Assembly: GCA_022561385.1 (NCBI GenBank)
Contig: JADFRG010000008.1
Coordinates: forward strand, 22,459-86,458
Direction: 5' to 3'
DNA: 64,000 bases
DNA from: Chloroflexota bacterium
GTDB lineage: Bacteria; Chloroflexota; Anaerolineae; Anaerolineales; E44-bin32
Under the pieces are notes generated by a model. It did not search any database and was not told where the DNA came from. It saw only the letters and a program-made list of their open reading frames with translations. Positions 1-9,769 of the stretch are shown piece by piece; positions within the stretch are counted from its first letter, which is position 1; every line of letters starts with the position of its first letter. A program made the translations under genes and the position numbers.

Positions 1-576
1 GGTCATAAGAGTCGTGAATTCGCCCGGCATGTACGCCAGCCAGCGCCCGCCCTCAATCTGAGTGGATTGTGTACCGGCGCCGAAAATTTCTTTGGTGGCA
101 GCCCGATAGGAAGAAAGCATCGGAACGGCCAAATCCGCGTCGACCTCGAATTCCCCGATCGTATTGAGCGGCATACCGGACAGGTTGTCATACACGGCGT
201 ACCCTTGTACTTTCGCCACGTTTTTCTGGCGAATGACCAGACTCTTGCCTTCCGTTGTCGCCGCTTTCCATTCCTCTGAATCCGGCGACATTTCGACGTA
301 GCGCCTGACGGTCTGTTGCTCACGGCGATAGTGTTCGTACAGTTCTTGAAACTGGGAACGGTTGATCACCCCCGAGGCGAATTCCTCCGCCAGCTTGTTG
401 ATCTTGCCCTGAACGCGCTCCAGGTACGCTTCGGGATTCTCAAGCGGGGACGGATCGCCGTCCGTGTTAGTTTGCGGGATAGTCGATACAGCGGCCCCTT
501 GCCGAGGTTCCGCGGGGGCCGCCGATGACTGGGGCTGAGTACCGCCCAATATGAAGTCGCGCAGGCGTTTTAACAT
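1..576 (-). CDS. Hypothetical protein, truncated by the left window edge
   Basis: Reverse-strand frame from ATG (574-576) reads MLKRLRDFILGGTQPQSSAAPAEPRQ...YLERVQGKINKLAEEFASGVINRSQFQELYEHYRREQQTVRRYVEMSPDSEEWKAATTEGKSLVIRQKNVAKVQGYAVYDNLSG... and runs open to base 1. The ORF track missed it because it is open-ended. Confidence 0.75.
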   Translation of the reverse strand, partial: MLKRLRDFILGGTQPQSSAAPAEPRQGAAVSTIPQTNTDGDPSPLENPEAYLERVQGKINKLAEEFASGVINRSQFQELYEHYRREQQTVRRYVEMSPDSEEWKAATTEGKSLVIRQKNVAKVQGYAVYDNLSGMPLNTIGEFEVDADLAVPMLSSYRAATKEIFGAGTQSTQIEGGRWLAYMPGEFTTLMT

Positions 577-639
577 GACGTTTGCCCGATCGCGGGCATT
601 ATATCATGGGGGTTTTTAGGGGATAAATGGGAAGAGAGT

Positions 640-2097
640 CTAGTCTGCCCCGGCCACCTGACGGCCGTATTCAAGCAACGACTCAAGGTTTTCCGGGGTG
701 GCAGCCTCTGCGTAGACACGGAGCAGGGGCTCTGTTCCGGAGGGTCGCACCAGGAGCCAGGAGTCGTCGCTCATATGGAACTTCACTCCATCCTGGTCGC
801 TCACCCGCTCTACCTTCAGCTCCCCGATGGCCTTTGGGGCTCCGCTAATGAGCCGCGAGGAGAGCTGTTCTCTGGGAACCGGTCGCGTCAGTCGTAAGTC
901 CAGTCGCCCATAATGTGAGGGCCCCACATCCTTCAGGAGCTCGTCGACTAATTCTTCCAACGTAGATCCGGTTGCGGCGACCATTTCCAATATCAGCAGG
1001 CCGATAAGAACCCCATCGCCCTCGGGGATATGGCCCTTAAAAGAAATACCGCCCGACTCCTCGCCCCCAATAATTACATCCTCGCGCAGCATCCAGTCGG
1101 CGATGTGGTCGAATCCGACTGGGGTCTCTATAACCTCCAGGCCATATTTTTTACCCAGCCGATTGATCATCTGCGTGGTGGACACAGTTTTGACGATTTT
1201 TCCGCTCCACCCCCGCTGCTCCACCAGGTATTTCAACGCCAAAGACATCAGCCGGTGGGGATTGACGAACTCTCCCCTGCCATCCATGGCACCGATCCGA
1301 TCCGCATCTCCATCCGTAGCCAGGCCGAGCTGACCGTGGCCGGCCGCGATGGATCCGGCCAACGCTCCCAGATAGCGCGCGATCGGCTCGGGATGAATCC
1401 CTCCGAAGCCCGGATTCATCTCCCCGCGCACCTCCGTTACCTCGCATCCGGTCCCCTGGAGGATGCCCTTGATCTGACCGCGGCCCGATCCGTACATCGA
1501 GTCCACCGCTACATGCTGCGGATTCTCGGCAATAACATCGAAATCGATCAGAGTGCGCAGGTGATCGTGGTAGCTTGGGGTGGGATTGAAGCGTTCGATC
1601 AATCCCGCCTCTCTGGATTGGTCGTAGTCCATAAGGTTCGGGCCTCGACCGCGCGATTCGTTGTCGTTGAAGTAGAACTCGACCCTGCGACACTGCTCCC
1701 TCGAAGCGGCGCCTCCGTAGGAGGCCTTGAGCTTGAGCCCGTTGTAGCGTGGTGCATTGTGCGAGGCGGTGATCATGATGCCCGCGATCGCGCCCAGCTC
1801 CCGCACCGCAAACGAAACGCAGGGGGTCGGAACGTCGGCACTGGTCAGGAACACCTTGATGCCATTCCCGGCCAACACGCGGGCCGCCTCGACTGCGAAC
1901 CGATCGGAGAGGAAACGGGTGTCGAATCCGACAACCACCCGCCGTGAATCCGGATTATCTGCCTGACTGGAACCGTTGAGCAATTCGTCCGCGGCCACGG
2001 CGTCCGCAATCGCCTGGCTCACCAGACGTACGTTGTAGAAGGTAAAGGTATCCGACATGACTCCCCGCCAGCCATCGGTTCCAAACGTTATAGGCAT
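640..2097 (-). CDS. Phosphoglucomutase/phosphomannomutase (alpha-D-phosphohexomutase family)
   Basis: FGTDGWRGVMSDTFT N-terminus, catalytic TASHNAPRYNGLK, metal-binding DGDADR, GGEESGG and C-terminal RPSGTEPLLRVYAE motifs. Confidence 0.95.
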   Translation of the reverse strand: MPITFGTDGWRGVMSDTFTFYNVRLVSQAIADAVAADELLNGSSQADNPDSRRVVVGFDTRFLSDRFAVEAARVLAGNGIKVFLTSADVPTPCVSFAVRELGAIAGIMITASHNAPRYNGLKLKASYGGAASREQCRRVEFYFNDNESRGRGPNLMDYDQSREAGLIERFNPTPSYHDHLRTLIDFDVIAENPQHVAVDSMYGSGRGQIKGILQGTGCEVTEVRGEMNPGFGGIHPEPIARYLGALAGSIAAGHGQLGLATDGDADRIGAMDGRGEFVNPHRLMSLALKYLVEQRGWSGKIVKTVSTTQMINRLGKKYGLEVIETPVGFDHIADWMLREDVIIGGEESGGISFKGHIPEGDGVLIGLLILEMVAATGSTLEELVDELLKDVGPSHYGRLDLRLTRPVPREQLSSRLISGAPKAIGELKVERVSDQDGVKFHMSDDSWLLVRPSGTEPLLRVYAEAATPENLESLLEYGRQVAGAD

Positions 2098-2119
2098 ATA
2101 GGTCCTCTGGGTCGGGATT

Positions 2120-3448
2120 CTAACCGCGGTATTTCAGTCCGAGCACGATATCGTTCAAGTTCGTGCCCGTCGGTCCGGTCTTGATTAACGCTCCGACCGC
2201 CTCGAGCAGTGGATAGGCGTCGTTCCGCGCCAGGGCCGCGTCCGGGTGAAATCCTAGCTTCTTCGCGCGTCGCATGCTGTTGTTATCGATTCTGGCTCCC
2301 GCCGCATCCGTCGGACCGTCGATGCCGTCGGTGGCCAGCGACATCACCGCGAATTTGCCCGCGCCCTCCATAGCGGCGGCCGCTCCGAGAGCTAGTTCTT
2401 GATTTCGGCCCCCCAGGCCATCCCCACGGATCCTGACCGTGGTTTCCCCACCCATAATCAGGCAGTCGCCGGGATCGGCATCCCTCAGGTGAGCCGCCAG
2501 GCGCCAGCCGGCAACTCGTGCTTCCCCATGCAGGTTGCTTGTCAGGATTTTGGGCTGGAAACCGAGCTCCCCGGCCTTCTCCGCCACGGCGTCAAGGACC
2601 ATTCGATTGTTGCCTATCAGGAGGTTGATCGGCCGCCGCGCGGGAGACGGCTTTGGACGGGGTTGTCCAAGCGACTTCCGGATCGAAGTCGGTACCGCTT
2701 CCCAAATTCCGTATTTGTGCAGGATTCTTGCCGCTCGCTCCGGGCGGACCGATCGAACCACGGTGGGTCCGGAAGCTATCGAACCCAGCCGATCACCAAC
2801 CACGTCAGAGAGAATCAGGGAGATCACCCGCGCGGGAGCCGCGAGTCGGGCCAGCCCGCCCGACTTGAGCTGCGAAAGCGCGCCACGCACCCGATTGATT
2901 TCACCGATAGGCGCACCTGAGGCTAAGAGCAGTTGGTTCATCGCGCTCAGGTCTTCCATGCTAATACCTCGAAGGGGCAGCTCGATCATGGCCGAAGCGC
3001 CGCCCGAGACTAGAACCAGCACAAGGTCCTCAGGGCCGGCCTCTGCCAGCATGGCGGCCACGCTCACCCCCGCGTCCAGACTGCCCGGGCCAGGGAATGG
3101 GTGCTCCGTCTCAACCGAATGAAAAGACCGGGACAGCTTGACCGCAGGGTTGCTACGATTCGCCCCCGGGTAGCGGGGTAAGGTGACCAAACCTTCCTGC
3201 ACTCTCCTTCCCAGCAGGGAGGAAGTCGCGGAAGCCATTGCCGGTGCGGCCTTCCCAATTGCAATGACGTAAAGCTTCCCGTGTGGCTGAAGGTCCACAC
3301 GGTGATCTCCGGCCTGGAGGGTCTGACCTTCCAGGCGGAGATGCCGCCGTACGATCGCCGCAGCGTCGGCCGCCGATAAGGCGGCTTTCTTGAGCGCGGT
3401 CAGGTGGCTTTTGCGTCTAGCGTATTCGGTCAACGGAGCGACCCCCAA
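2120..3448 (-). CDS. Glycerate 2-kinase, MOFRL family
   Basis: GKAAPAMA, VLVLVSGGASAMIELP, LILSDVVGD, GGETTVRIRGDGLGGRNQELAL, and C-terminal TGTNLNDIV motifs. Confidence 0.92.
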   Translation of the reverse strand: MGVAPLTEYARRKSHLTALKKAALSAADAAAIVRRHLRLEGQTLQAGDHRVDLQPHGKLYVIAIGKAAPAMASATSSLLGRRVQEGLVTLPRYPGANRSNPAVKLSRSFHSVETEHPFPGPGSLDAGVSVAAMLAEAGPEDLVLVLVSGGASAMIELPLRGISMEDLSAMNQLLLASGAPIGEINRVRGALSQLKSGGLARLAAPARVISLILSDVVGDRLGSIASGPTVVRSVRPERAARILHKYGIWEAVPTSIRKSLGQPRPKPSPARRPINLLIGNNRMVLDAVAEKAGELGFQPKILTSNLHGEARVAGWRLAAHLRDADPGDCLIMGGETTVRIRGDGLGGRNQELALGAAAAMEGAGKFAVMSLATDGIDGPTDAAGARIDNNSMRRAKKLGFHPDAALARNDAYPLLEAVGALIKTGPTGTNLNDIVLGLKYRG

Positions 3449-3868
3449 GTGGGTAATCGATCAGTGCTCAGAATTATCTGTATCGGCCACCGCCGAAGCG
3501 GCCGTTACGGTATCCGATCCGACCGGTCAGTGCTACCGGCGCCGCGGCATCCAATCGACCGGTCCGCACCGCCGACGCCGTCTGGTCAAAACCTTCCCAT
3601 CCGACGACTTATCGTCGATGAACCTTCCTCCCGGTGATAGGTTCGCGCAATGAGAAATATGGCCTCGGGCGCGGCCCAAAGAGCGAGTTCCGCCGGCACA
3701 TTGGCCGTCGAAGGGGGGCCTTTTTGTGTCGGGTTGGAAGCCGGTGGGAAGGTGGAAACCGGGAGAATCCTCGAAAATGAGCAGCCCGCAAACGGGAAAA
3801 TTCCCAGCAGCAGGGCCGCGCCTGGGGGACGTAGCGATACATAGGCGCCATGCTACAATCGCGCCAAG

Positions 3869-5716
3869 ATGCCCCAAGTAATGCTTGAGGGGATCCCCGC
3901 CAAGCCCGGCTGCTATCTCATGAAGGACAAAGCAGGCCGGGTGATCTATGTTGGCAAGGCGGTGAATCTCCGCAGCCGCGTTCGCTCCTACTATCACGCT
4001 TCAGCCGCCCATGATCGGAAGACAGTGGAGCTGGTCGCGCGCATCGCGGACATAGAATGGATCGTCGTCGATTCCGAGCTCGAGGCATTGATTCTCGAGA
4101 TGAATCTGATCAAGCGGCACAAGCCGAAATACAACGTGCGGCTCAAAGACGACAAACGATATCCATATATCCGGGTTCACTGGGCGGACCCCTTTCCGAA
4201 GGTCACTATGACCCGTCGCATGGTCAACGACGGCAGCCGTTATTACGGACCCTATACAAGTGTATGGGCCGTGCACCAGACCCTGGATGTCTTGCGGAAG
4301 ATCTTCCCCTATCTGACATGCGACCGAACGATTACCGGTGAGGATCTGCGAGCCTGTCTGTACCACGATATCAAGCTGTGCCTGGCCCCGTGTATCGGGG
4401 TCGTTAACCAGGCGACCTATCGCTCGATGATTGAAGATATATGCAGATTTCTCGAGGGGCATACGGAGCCGATCCTCGAGCGGCTTGAGAACGAGATGGA
4501 GCGCGCTTCCGCCGAAATGGAGTACGAACGGGCGGCGGCCTTCCGCGATCAACTGACTGCGATCGAAAAGGTGGTGGAAGGCCAGAAGGTGGTTTCAAAA
4601 GACAAGCTGGATTCAGACGTAATTGCCTTCGCCAGGGACGATCGAAATGCCTGCGTCCAGGTCTTCTTCATTCGCCGTGGAAAGATGATCGGACGAGAGT
4701 ACTTCGTTTTGGAGGGAACGAGCCAGGCCGAGGACGAAGAGGTGGTGCGCGCCTTTGTTAAGCAATTCTACGCAAATTCGGCGACCCTCCCGCAGCGGGT
4801 GCTGCTCCCGTTGGAAATTGAGGAGGCATCCATCATCGAAAGCTGGTTGAATCGTCGAAGTGGGCATCGCAAGGTCAAGATCACTGTGCCGCAGCGAGGC
4901 ATAAAGAAGGAGCTGGTCGCCATGGCGGCCGAAAATGCAGCCGAGACCCTAAACATGCTCAGGGCCCAATGGGAGGCCGATCGCAGCAAACACGTCCAGG
5001 CTTTGTCTGAACTACAAGAAGCGCTGGGCCTCGCAGATCCGCCCAACCGGATCGAAGGCTACGATATCTCAAACCTGCAGGGCACGGCCGCGGCCGGGTC
5101 TATGGTTATTTTTGAGCAGGGGTCACCGAACAAATCACTCTATCGCAAGTTCACCATCAAGTCCGTACAGGGTCAGGATGATTTTGCGAGTATGGAAGAG
5201 CTGCTCAAACGCAGGTTCAGTCGTTGGGAGCTCTCACAGGAGACCGCGAAAGGGCCAGGCGCCAAACTCGATCGCGCGTTTGGCGTGCTGCCAGAGTTGA
5301 TACTCATCGATGGGGGGAAGGGTCAGCTCGGGAGGGCGGCCGATGTGTTGAAGTCCTTCGGCCTGGAAGGTAAAGTCCCCATCGTGGGTCTGGCGAAGCG
5401 TCACGAAGAAATATTTCGACTGAACCGCGCCGACCCACTCATCCTGCCCAGGAACTCTCAAGCGCTGTTCCTGGTGCAGAGAGTGCGGGATGAAGCCCAT
5501 CGCTTTGCGCTCAGTCACCATCGAACGCAGAGAAGACGGAGCGGGCTCACCTCACGGCTCGATACGATTCAAGGCATCGGTCCTGCTCGCCGCAAGGCGC
5601 TCCTGCAGGCCTTCGGCGATCTGGAGGGTTTGCGTTCTGCGGGAGTAGGAGAGATCGAAGGCATACGTGGTATCAATCGTGAGTTGGCGGAACGCGTTAA
5701 GACCGAGATCGCTTAG
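3869..5716 (+). CDS. uvrC: Excinuclease ABC subunit C
   Basis: GIY-YIG-like N-terminus (KPGCYLMKDKAGRVIYVGKAVNLRSRVRSYY), UvrB-binding segment, RIEGYDISNLQG, LILIDGGKGQL, C-terminal helix-hairpin-helix (IQGIGPARRKALLQAFGDLEGL). Confidence 0.97.
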   Translation: MPQVMLEGIPAKPGCYLMKDKAGRVIYVGKAVNLRSRVRSYYHASAAHDRKTVELVARIADIEWIVVDSELEALILEMNLIKRHKPKYNVRLKDDKRYPYIRVHWADPFPKVTMTRRMVNDGSRYYGPYTSVWAVHQTLDVLRKIFPYLTCDRTITGEDLRACLYHDIKLCLAPCIGVVNQATYRSMIEDICRFLEGHTEPILERLENEMERASAEMEYERAAAFRDQLTAIEKVVEGQKVVSKDKLDSDVIAFARDDRNACVQVFFIRRGKMIGREYFVLEGTSQAEDEEVVRAFVKQFYANSATLPQRVLLPLEIEEASIIESWLNRRSGHRKVKITVPQRGIKKELVAMAAENAAETLNMLRAQWEADRSKHVQALSELQEALGLADPPNRIEGYDISNLQGTAAAGSMVIFEQGSPNKSLYRKFTIKSVQGQDDFASMEELLKRRFSRWELSQETAKGPGAKLDRAFGVLPELILIDGGKGQLGRAADVLKSFGLEGKVPIVGLAKRHEEIFRLNRADPLILPRNSQALFLVQRVRDEAHRFALSHHRTQRRRSGLTSRLDTIQGIGPARRKALLQAFGDLEGLRSAGVGEIEGIRGINRELAERVKTEIA

Positions 5717-5752
5717 TCGGTTTTTGTTCGGGGGAAACGAATACCACATCCG

Positions 5753-6160
5753 ATGAGACAAGCCTGGATCATTGACGACGACGACGAGATGAACCACGCC
5801 GTGCGGTTGATGCTCGAGCTGCTCGACTTCGAAGTGTTGACCTATCGGGCGGCCCGCCCAGCGGCCAAGATGCTGCTTGATGGCCGGCGGCCCGATCTGA
5901 TCGTACTGGACATCAACATGCCGGAGGTGACCGGCATGGATTTCCTGGAGTTTCTCGGCATGCGGGCCGAATTGAAGGGTCTGCCGGTGATCATGTTATC
6001 CACCGAAGCCTCAGATGTGCGCGTGAATGAGGCCATGAAATTAGGGGCCAGCGGCTTCGTATCAAAACCAGTTACCATTGAGGAATTGGAGACGGTGATC
6101 GCCAAAGCACTCCCAGAACAGCGAAAACGCAAACCAAGAGGAGGTTCAAATGTTAGTTAG
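5753..6160 (+). CDS. Response regulator receiver-domain protein (no output domain)
   Basis: IDDDDEMNHAVRLMLELL, phospho-acceptor DLIVLDINMPEVTG, KPVTIEEL. The ORF ends after the receiver domain. Confidence 0.9.
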   Translation: MRQAWIIDDDDEMNHAVRLMLELLDFEVLTYRAARPAAKMLLDGRRPDLIVLDINMPEVTGMDFLEFLGMRAELKGLPVIMLSTEASDVRVNEAMKLGASGFVSKPVTIEELETVIAKALPEQRKRKPRGGSNVS

Positions 6161-6569
6161 ACGAGCATCAGCCACATGGCACGGCAGCATTGGGGAGGGC
6201 CATGGGCATATGGAATTCGGAGATTTCGAAGGATCGTATTCGGTCGCCTCGCGCTTTGAAGATGGTGAAGGTACCAATCCGGAGGAGTTGCTCGGCGCGG
6301 CCCATGCCGGATGTTTTTCTATGGCGCTGTCTTCAAACTTGAGCGCCGCGGGCCATCCACCAAAATCCGTGGAAACGTCCGCGCAAGTGCACATCGACAA
6401 GCTGGAAGCGGGTTGGACTGTGACGCGTGTGCATCTCGTAACGAAGGCAGAAGTTGCCGGCCTCGAGGCCGAGGCTTTCCAAGAATTCGCGGAAGATGCC
6501 AAGGCGAACTGCCCTATTTCACGCGCCCTGGCGGGAGTCGAGATCACGCTGGAGGCCAGCCTGTCCTGA
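6150..6569 (+). CDS. OsmC/Ohr family protein
   Basis: TNPEELLGAAHAGCFSMALSSNL (first Cys) and KANCPISRAL (second Cys), typical OsmC cysteines. Confidence 0.92.
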   Translation: MLVRRASATWHGSIGEGHGHMEFGDFEGSYSVASRFEDGEGTNPEELLGAAHAGCFSMALSSNLSAAGHPPKSVETSAQVHIDKLEAGWTVTRVHLVTKAEVAGLEAEAFQEFAEDAKANCPISRALAGVEITLEASLS

Positions 6570-6585
6570 CGGCCTCGTAAGGCCT

Positions 6586-6618
6586 GTCGGGATAGGCTCC
6601 CAGAGAGCCGATCCCGAC
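6586..6618. other. Stem-loop downstream of the OsmC gene
   Basis: GTCGGGAT-A-GGCTC / GAGCC-G-ATCCCGAC with a 5-nt loop. There is no U-tract, so it is not called a terminator. Confidence 0.6.
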
Positions 6619-6756
6619 ACCATGCTCTGCACCTACCCAACGCAGTCTGCGCCTTGTAGCCGCCTTGCAGCCTGAGCTCAGCCTGTGCCCGGCGGGCATC
6701 AAATGGCCAGGGTAAACGTTACGGCTCAACTCGCGAGCCGCGCTGCCCATTCCGAG

Positions 6757-8358
6757 CTATTCCAGACCCTGCTCCTGGGATTCCGGGGGCGCGCCGATCA
6801 GCAAACCCAGCCGAAGGGCAGCCTCCTGCAGCCGGTGCCAGTGAAGAGGGTCCACAACGGCGTCATCGGATCCTAGCCGCCTCCCCAGGTAACGACGAGT
6901 GGTAGGGTCTTTCAATAACGTGTCGAGCACCTCGGGATCTTCCACATGAAGGATGGTCTGGCGTTCAACTTTGGCCTCCATCCCGGCCTGCTCCCATCGA
7001 TGCAGGGCCTTGAGAACGCCTTCCGGAGCGGCCATCTCAACCAGAATCTTGCGGGCATGGGTGGCGGTGAGCCCGCGATCGCCTGCAGAACTTAACGATT
7101 GGGCCGTCAGCCGGAAATAATAAGCCCCGCGGTCTATCCGGTCCCATGAACAAAGCCGAGCAAGTTGATAACGCAGCGTCCGATCCGCGTCGCGCGCGAT
7201 CCGAATACGTCCGTCTGGCCACATCACCACCTTACCGCCGTCTGACGGGCTTCGGCGAGTGGCTGGGTCCGCGGTCTTCACGAGGCGGAAAGCGGAGCGA
7301 TCACGGCTGAGATCGACGAATCCCAGCCAGAACATCGGACCCGCGATCAAGTGTTTCAAGTACTGGCCCTCGAGCTTGTGCCAGGCGCCGAAGCCATGCA
7401 AACTGCTGCCGTCCTCGTCGTCTTGCAGGTACCAGCTCTCGAATCCTCCGGGCGGGCGCATGAATCCCGGATCGGTGTCATACACCGCGTCGACCAGGCT
7501 GGATAGCGACCACCAGGTGTGGGTCGGTACCGTCTGAATCAAGTCGAGCGCAGCGTGCCTGCCTGCCAGCGGATCGTTCGGCCACTCGCCGGTTGGGCTC
7601 ATCACGCCGGGCGTTTGGGAGAGGTCGTTCCATGCCGTGGAAGATTGCCAGGCCTCGCGAAGAAGCTTGGATGCTTGATCACGGGGCATTTGCAGGAAAT
7701 CGCGTGTCCGTTCCGGGAAACCCTCAACACCTGCTTCCTGTAACAGAACCTCGATCAGAGCCAGCGAATCCGGCTGCCGCAGGAACTGCAGCAACCAGGT
7801 GCGGCCCGCCTCCCCGGCGCGTCGGTGTGCGGCCAAAACTGTGGTCGCATCGTCCACCGCATCGGTATTCGATTGGATACTTTGCTTCACGGGTGAGGCG
7901 GGTTCCCCTAACGGGTGAGGTTCGAGGCGGCTGACCTCCGGCATTTTTTCCAATAGATCGTCTGGGACGAACCCGTATTCTTGAGGTCCGGCGTCAAAGT
8001 CCGCGAACGCCCTGGCCATCAGGCCTCGATACCAGAGAATTTCCAGCGCAGAAGCCGGCTCTTGCCACGGTTCCAGGCGGTCTCTTTTGCCCGGGCCCAT
8101 TTCCCTGAGCGGACCAAATTTGCGAACGAGGGCCTCCATCGGCAGTCGTCCGCCGCCCTGCAGCAGGAATTCGAGGGCATGTCTTGCGCCTCCAGGCAGC
8201 GCCTCCACGATCTCCGGCGCCCGGTCCAGCATGGCGCGGGACAGACCCTGAACCGTTGCGGTATGTGGATCATTGAGGAGTTCCAATCCCCAGAGTTGGG
8301 CGATGATTTTCAGGTGGCCCCGGTCGTGATCCTGGAGGGTTTGGGCGAGCGACTGCAC
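6757..8358 (-). CDS. Large hypothetical protein, possibly related to the XPB/Ssl2 helicase N-terminal domain family
   Basis: Long single ORF with coding composition. Segments such as LVRKFGPLREMGPGKRDRLEPWQEPASALEILWYRGLMARAF and C-terminal RQTILHVEDPEVLDTLLKDPTTRRYLGRRLGSDDAVVDPLHWHRLQEAALRLG resemble helicase-associated proteins. The family call is tentative. Confidence 0.6.
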   Translation of the reverse strand: MQSLAQTLQDHDRGHLKIIAQLWGLELLNDPHTATVQGLSRAMLDRAPEIVEALPGGARHALEFLLQGGGRLPMEALVRKFGPLREMGPGKRDRLEPWQEPASALEILWYRGLMARAFADFDAGPQEYGFVPDDLLEKMPEVSRLEPHPLGEPASPVKQSIQSNTDAVDDATTVLAAHRRAGEAGRTWLLQFLRQPDSLALIEVLLQEAGVEGFPERTRDFLQMPRDQASKLLREAWQSSTAWNDLSQTPGVMSPTGEWPNDPLAGRHAALDLIQTVPTHTWWSLSSLVDAVYDTDPGFMRPPGGFESWYLQDDEDGSSLHGFGAWHKLEGQYLKHLIAGPMFWLGFVDLSRDRSAFRLVKTADPATRRSPSDGGKVVMWPDGRIRIARDADRTLRYQLARLCSWDRIDRGAYYFRLTAQSLSSAGDRGLTATHARKILVEMAAPEGVLKALHRWEQAGMEAKVERQTILHVEDPEVLDTLLKDPTTRRYLGRRLGSDDAVVDPLHWHRLQEAALRLGLLIGAPPESQEQGLE

Positions 8359-8369
8359 GGCCGGTGCGG

Positions 8370-9284
8370 TCAGACGAGGAGACGGATAGCTTTGGGGAGC
8401 ACCTGTACGCTGAGCTTCTGGACGTTGCTCGTGGAGTTGGCGAAGATTTCCCCGTCGGTGTGGATGAGCAGCGGCCGATCTGCCTCGAGCTCAAGCTCCC
8501 GAAATCGACCCAGATGGACTTCTTTGAAACGTCCATGCGTGCCGCGCATGAACTCTGGGATCAGTCGAAACATCTTGAGGCGGGATACCCATTCCACCAT
8601 TGCGTAATCGAGCACGCCGTCATCCGGCCGGGCCTCGGGTGCGAGGATAAAACCGCCACCCTCGCGCTGTCCGTTACAGAAAGTAATCATCAGAAATTCA
8701 TTATCGATCTCTTCCGAGTCCGTGCGGATTTTGAAATGGGGAGCATGATGATCGCGAATGATGGTTTTCACTGCGGCCACAAAGTACATGGGAGTGCCCT
8801 GAAGACGAGTGATGGCCTGAGAGTGGATGACCGCGGCTGCGTCAAAACCGATACCCAGAGAGTTGTCCCAGTACTCGGTGCGACCGGAAGCGTCTGTCAC
8901 CATTCCGATATCCAGGCCTTTGGGTTCTCCGGAAAAAGCGCGTTGGATCGCCGCCGAAGGATCAGGTTCGATCCCGACATTGGCACAAAAATCGTTTCCA
9001 TTTCCAATCGGCACCGCGGCCAGCATGGGGCGGCGCTCAGAATCGACCTGCATCAATCCGTTGATGACCTCATGCACCGTCCCATCGCCACCGATGGCTA
9101 CCACCACCTCAAAGCCATCGTTCGCGGCTTCTAAGGCTAAGTCCGTGGCATGCGTGGGGTGCTCGGTGCTGGTCCATTCAGCACCTCCCATTTGTTCGAT
9201 CGTCGCCTGCAGCGCAGAGGCCACGCGCCATCCACGGCCGTTGTCCGCGTGAGGGTTAAAGATCAGCTTGATTCGGCGATCCAC
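8370..9284 (-). CDS. Diacylglycerol kinase-like lipid kinase (YegS/BmrU type)
   Basis: LIFNPHADNGRG, VVAIGGDGTVHEVINGL, AAVPIGNGNDFCANVGI, EFLMITFCNGQREGGGFILAPEARPDDGVLDY, LLIHTDGE. Confidence 0.93.
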   Translation of the reverse strand: MDRRIKLIFNPHADNGRGWRVASALQATIEQMGGAEWTSTEHPTHATDLALEAANDGFEVVVAIGGDGTVHEVINGLMQVDSERRPMLAAVPIGNGNDFCANVGIEPDPSAAIQRAFSGEPKGLDIGMVTDASGRTEYWDNSLGIGFDAAAVIHSQAITRLQGTPMYFVAAVKTIIRDHHAPHFKIRTDSEEIDNEFLMITFCNGQREGGGFILAPEARPDDGVLDYAMVEWVSRLKMFRLIPEFMRGTHGRFKEVHLGRFRELELEADRPLLIHTDGEIFANSTSNVQKLSVQVLPKAIRLLV

Positions 9285-9769
9285 CTACCAATTTGTCCTT
9301 TGAGCTTGAAACGGGGATGACAAGGGCGATTATAGTCGAGATGTGTACCCCGCATCGAATTCCCGCATAACACCTTATCGATACTGCGTGAGCGACCGAC
9401 TAGTACTTTTTTTAAGCGAAAAAAGGATTGACTCTTGAGCCGAGTCTGCGTAGAGTCGGGTCAGTAGGAGCCTCAGGCCACCAAGGACAGCTACTCCCCC
9501 GTCGGCCGTGGCGCTACTCTGACCAAGCAGCCCAAGCCATTCAGTGGGTGGCGAAGGGAAAGTAGTACGCCGGTCGGTCGGAGTTCCGCCCTTCCCTGCG
9601 GTGAACAGATGTGGGGCCTTCCGGCAAGAGCGGCAGTGCCGGCCGTCCAGCGGATTGGCAGGAGGCTCTGCTTCTTTTGCACGAACTCTCTTGTATGAAC
9701 CGTAATGTATGGCCCCCTCATACTCACTCAACCCCCTAGCTTCAAGATAGATTCGAGCAAATCAGAGCT

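Noticed and set aside
1030-1947. 305-aa plus-strand ORF opposite the phosphohexomutase gene, and similar long antisense ORFs (e.g. 12756..13331, 20290..21312, 61383..62345)
   Set aside because: Each is antisense to a clearly recognised gene. High GC gives long open antisense frames, and no domain motifs were seen.
3700-3830. Cobalamin-riboswitch-like words (GGAAGCCGGTGGGAA; GCCCGCAAACGGG) upstream of uvrC
   Set aside because: The order and spacing of the conserved core are incomplete, and the downstream gene is uvrC, not a B12-related gene. An Rfam scan would settle it.
9375-9731. 118-aa minus-strand ORF as a real protein
   Set aside because: Unusual composition, overlapping ORF in another minus frame, no recognisable domain or clear SD. 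Better treated as possible ncRNA sequence.
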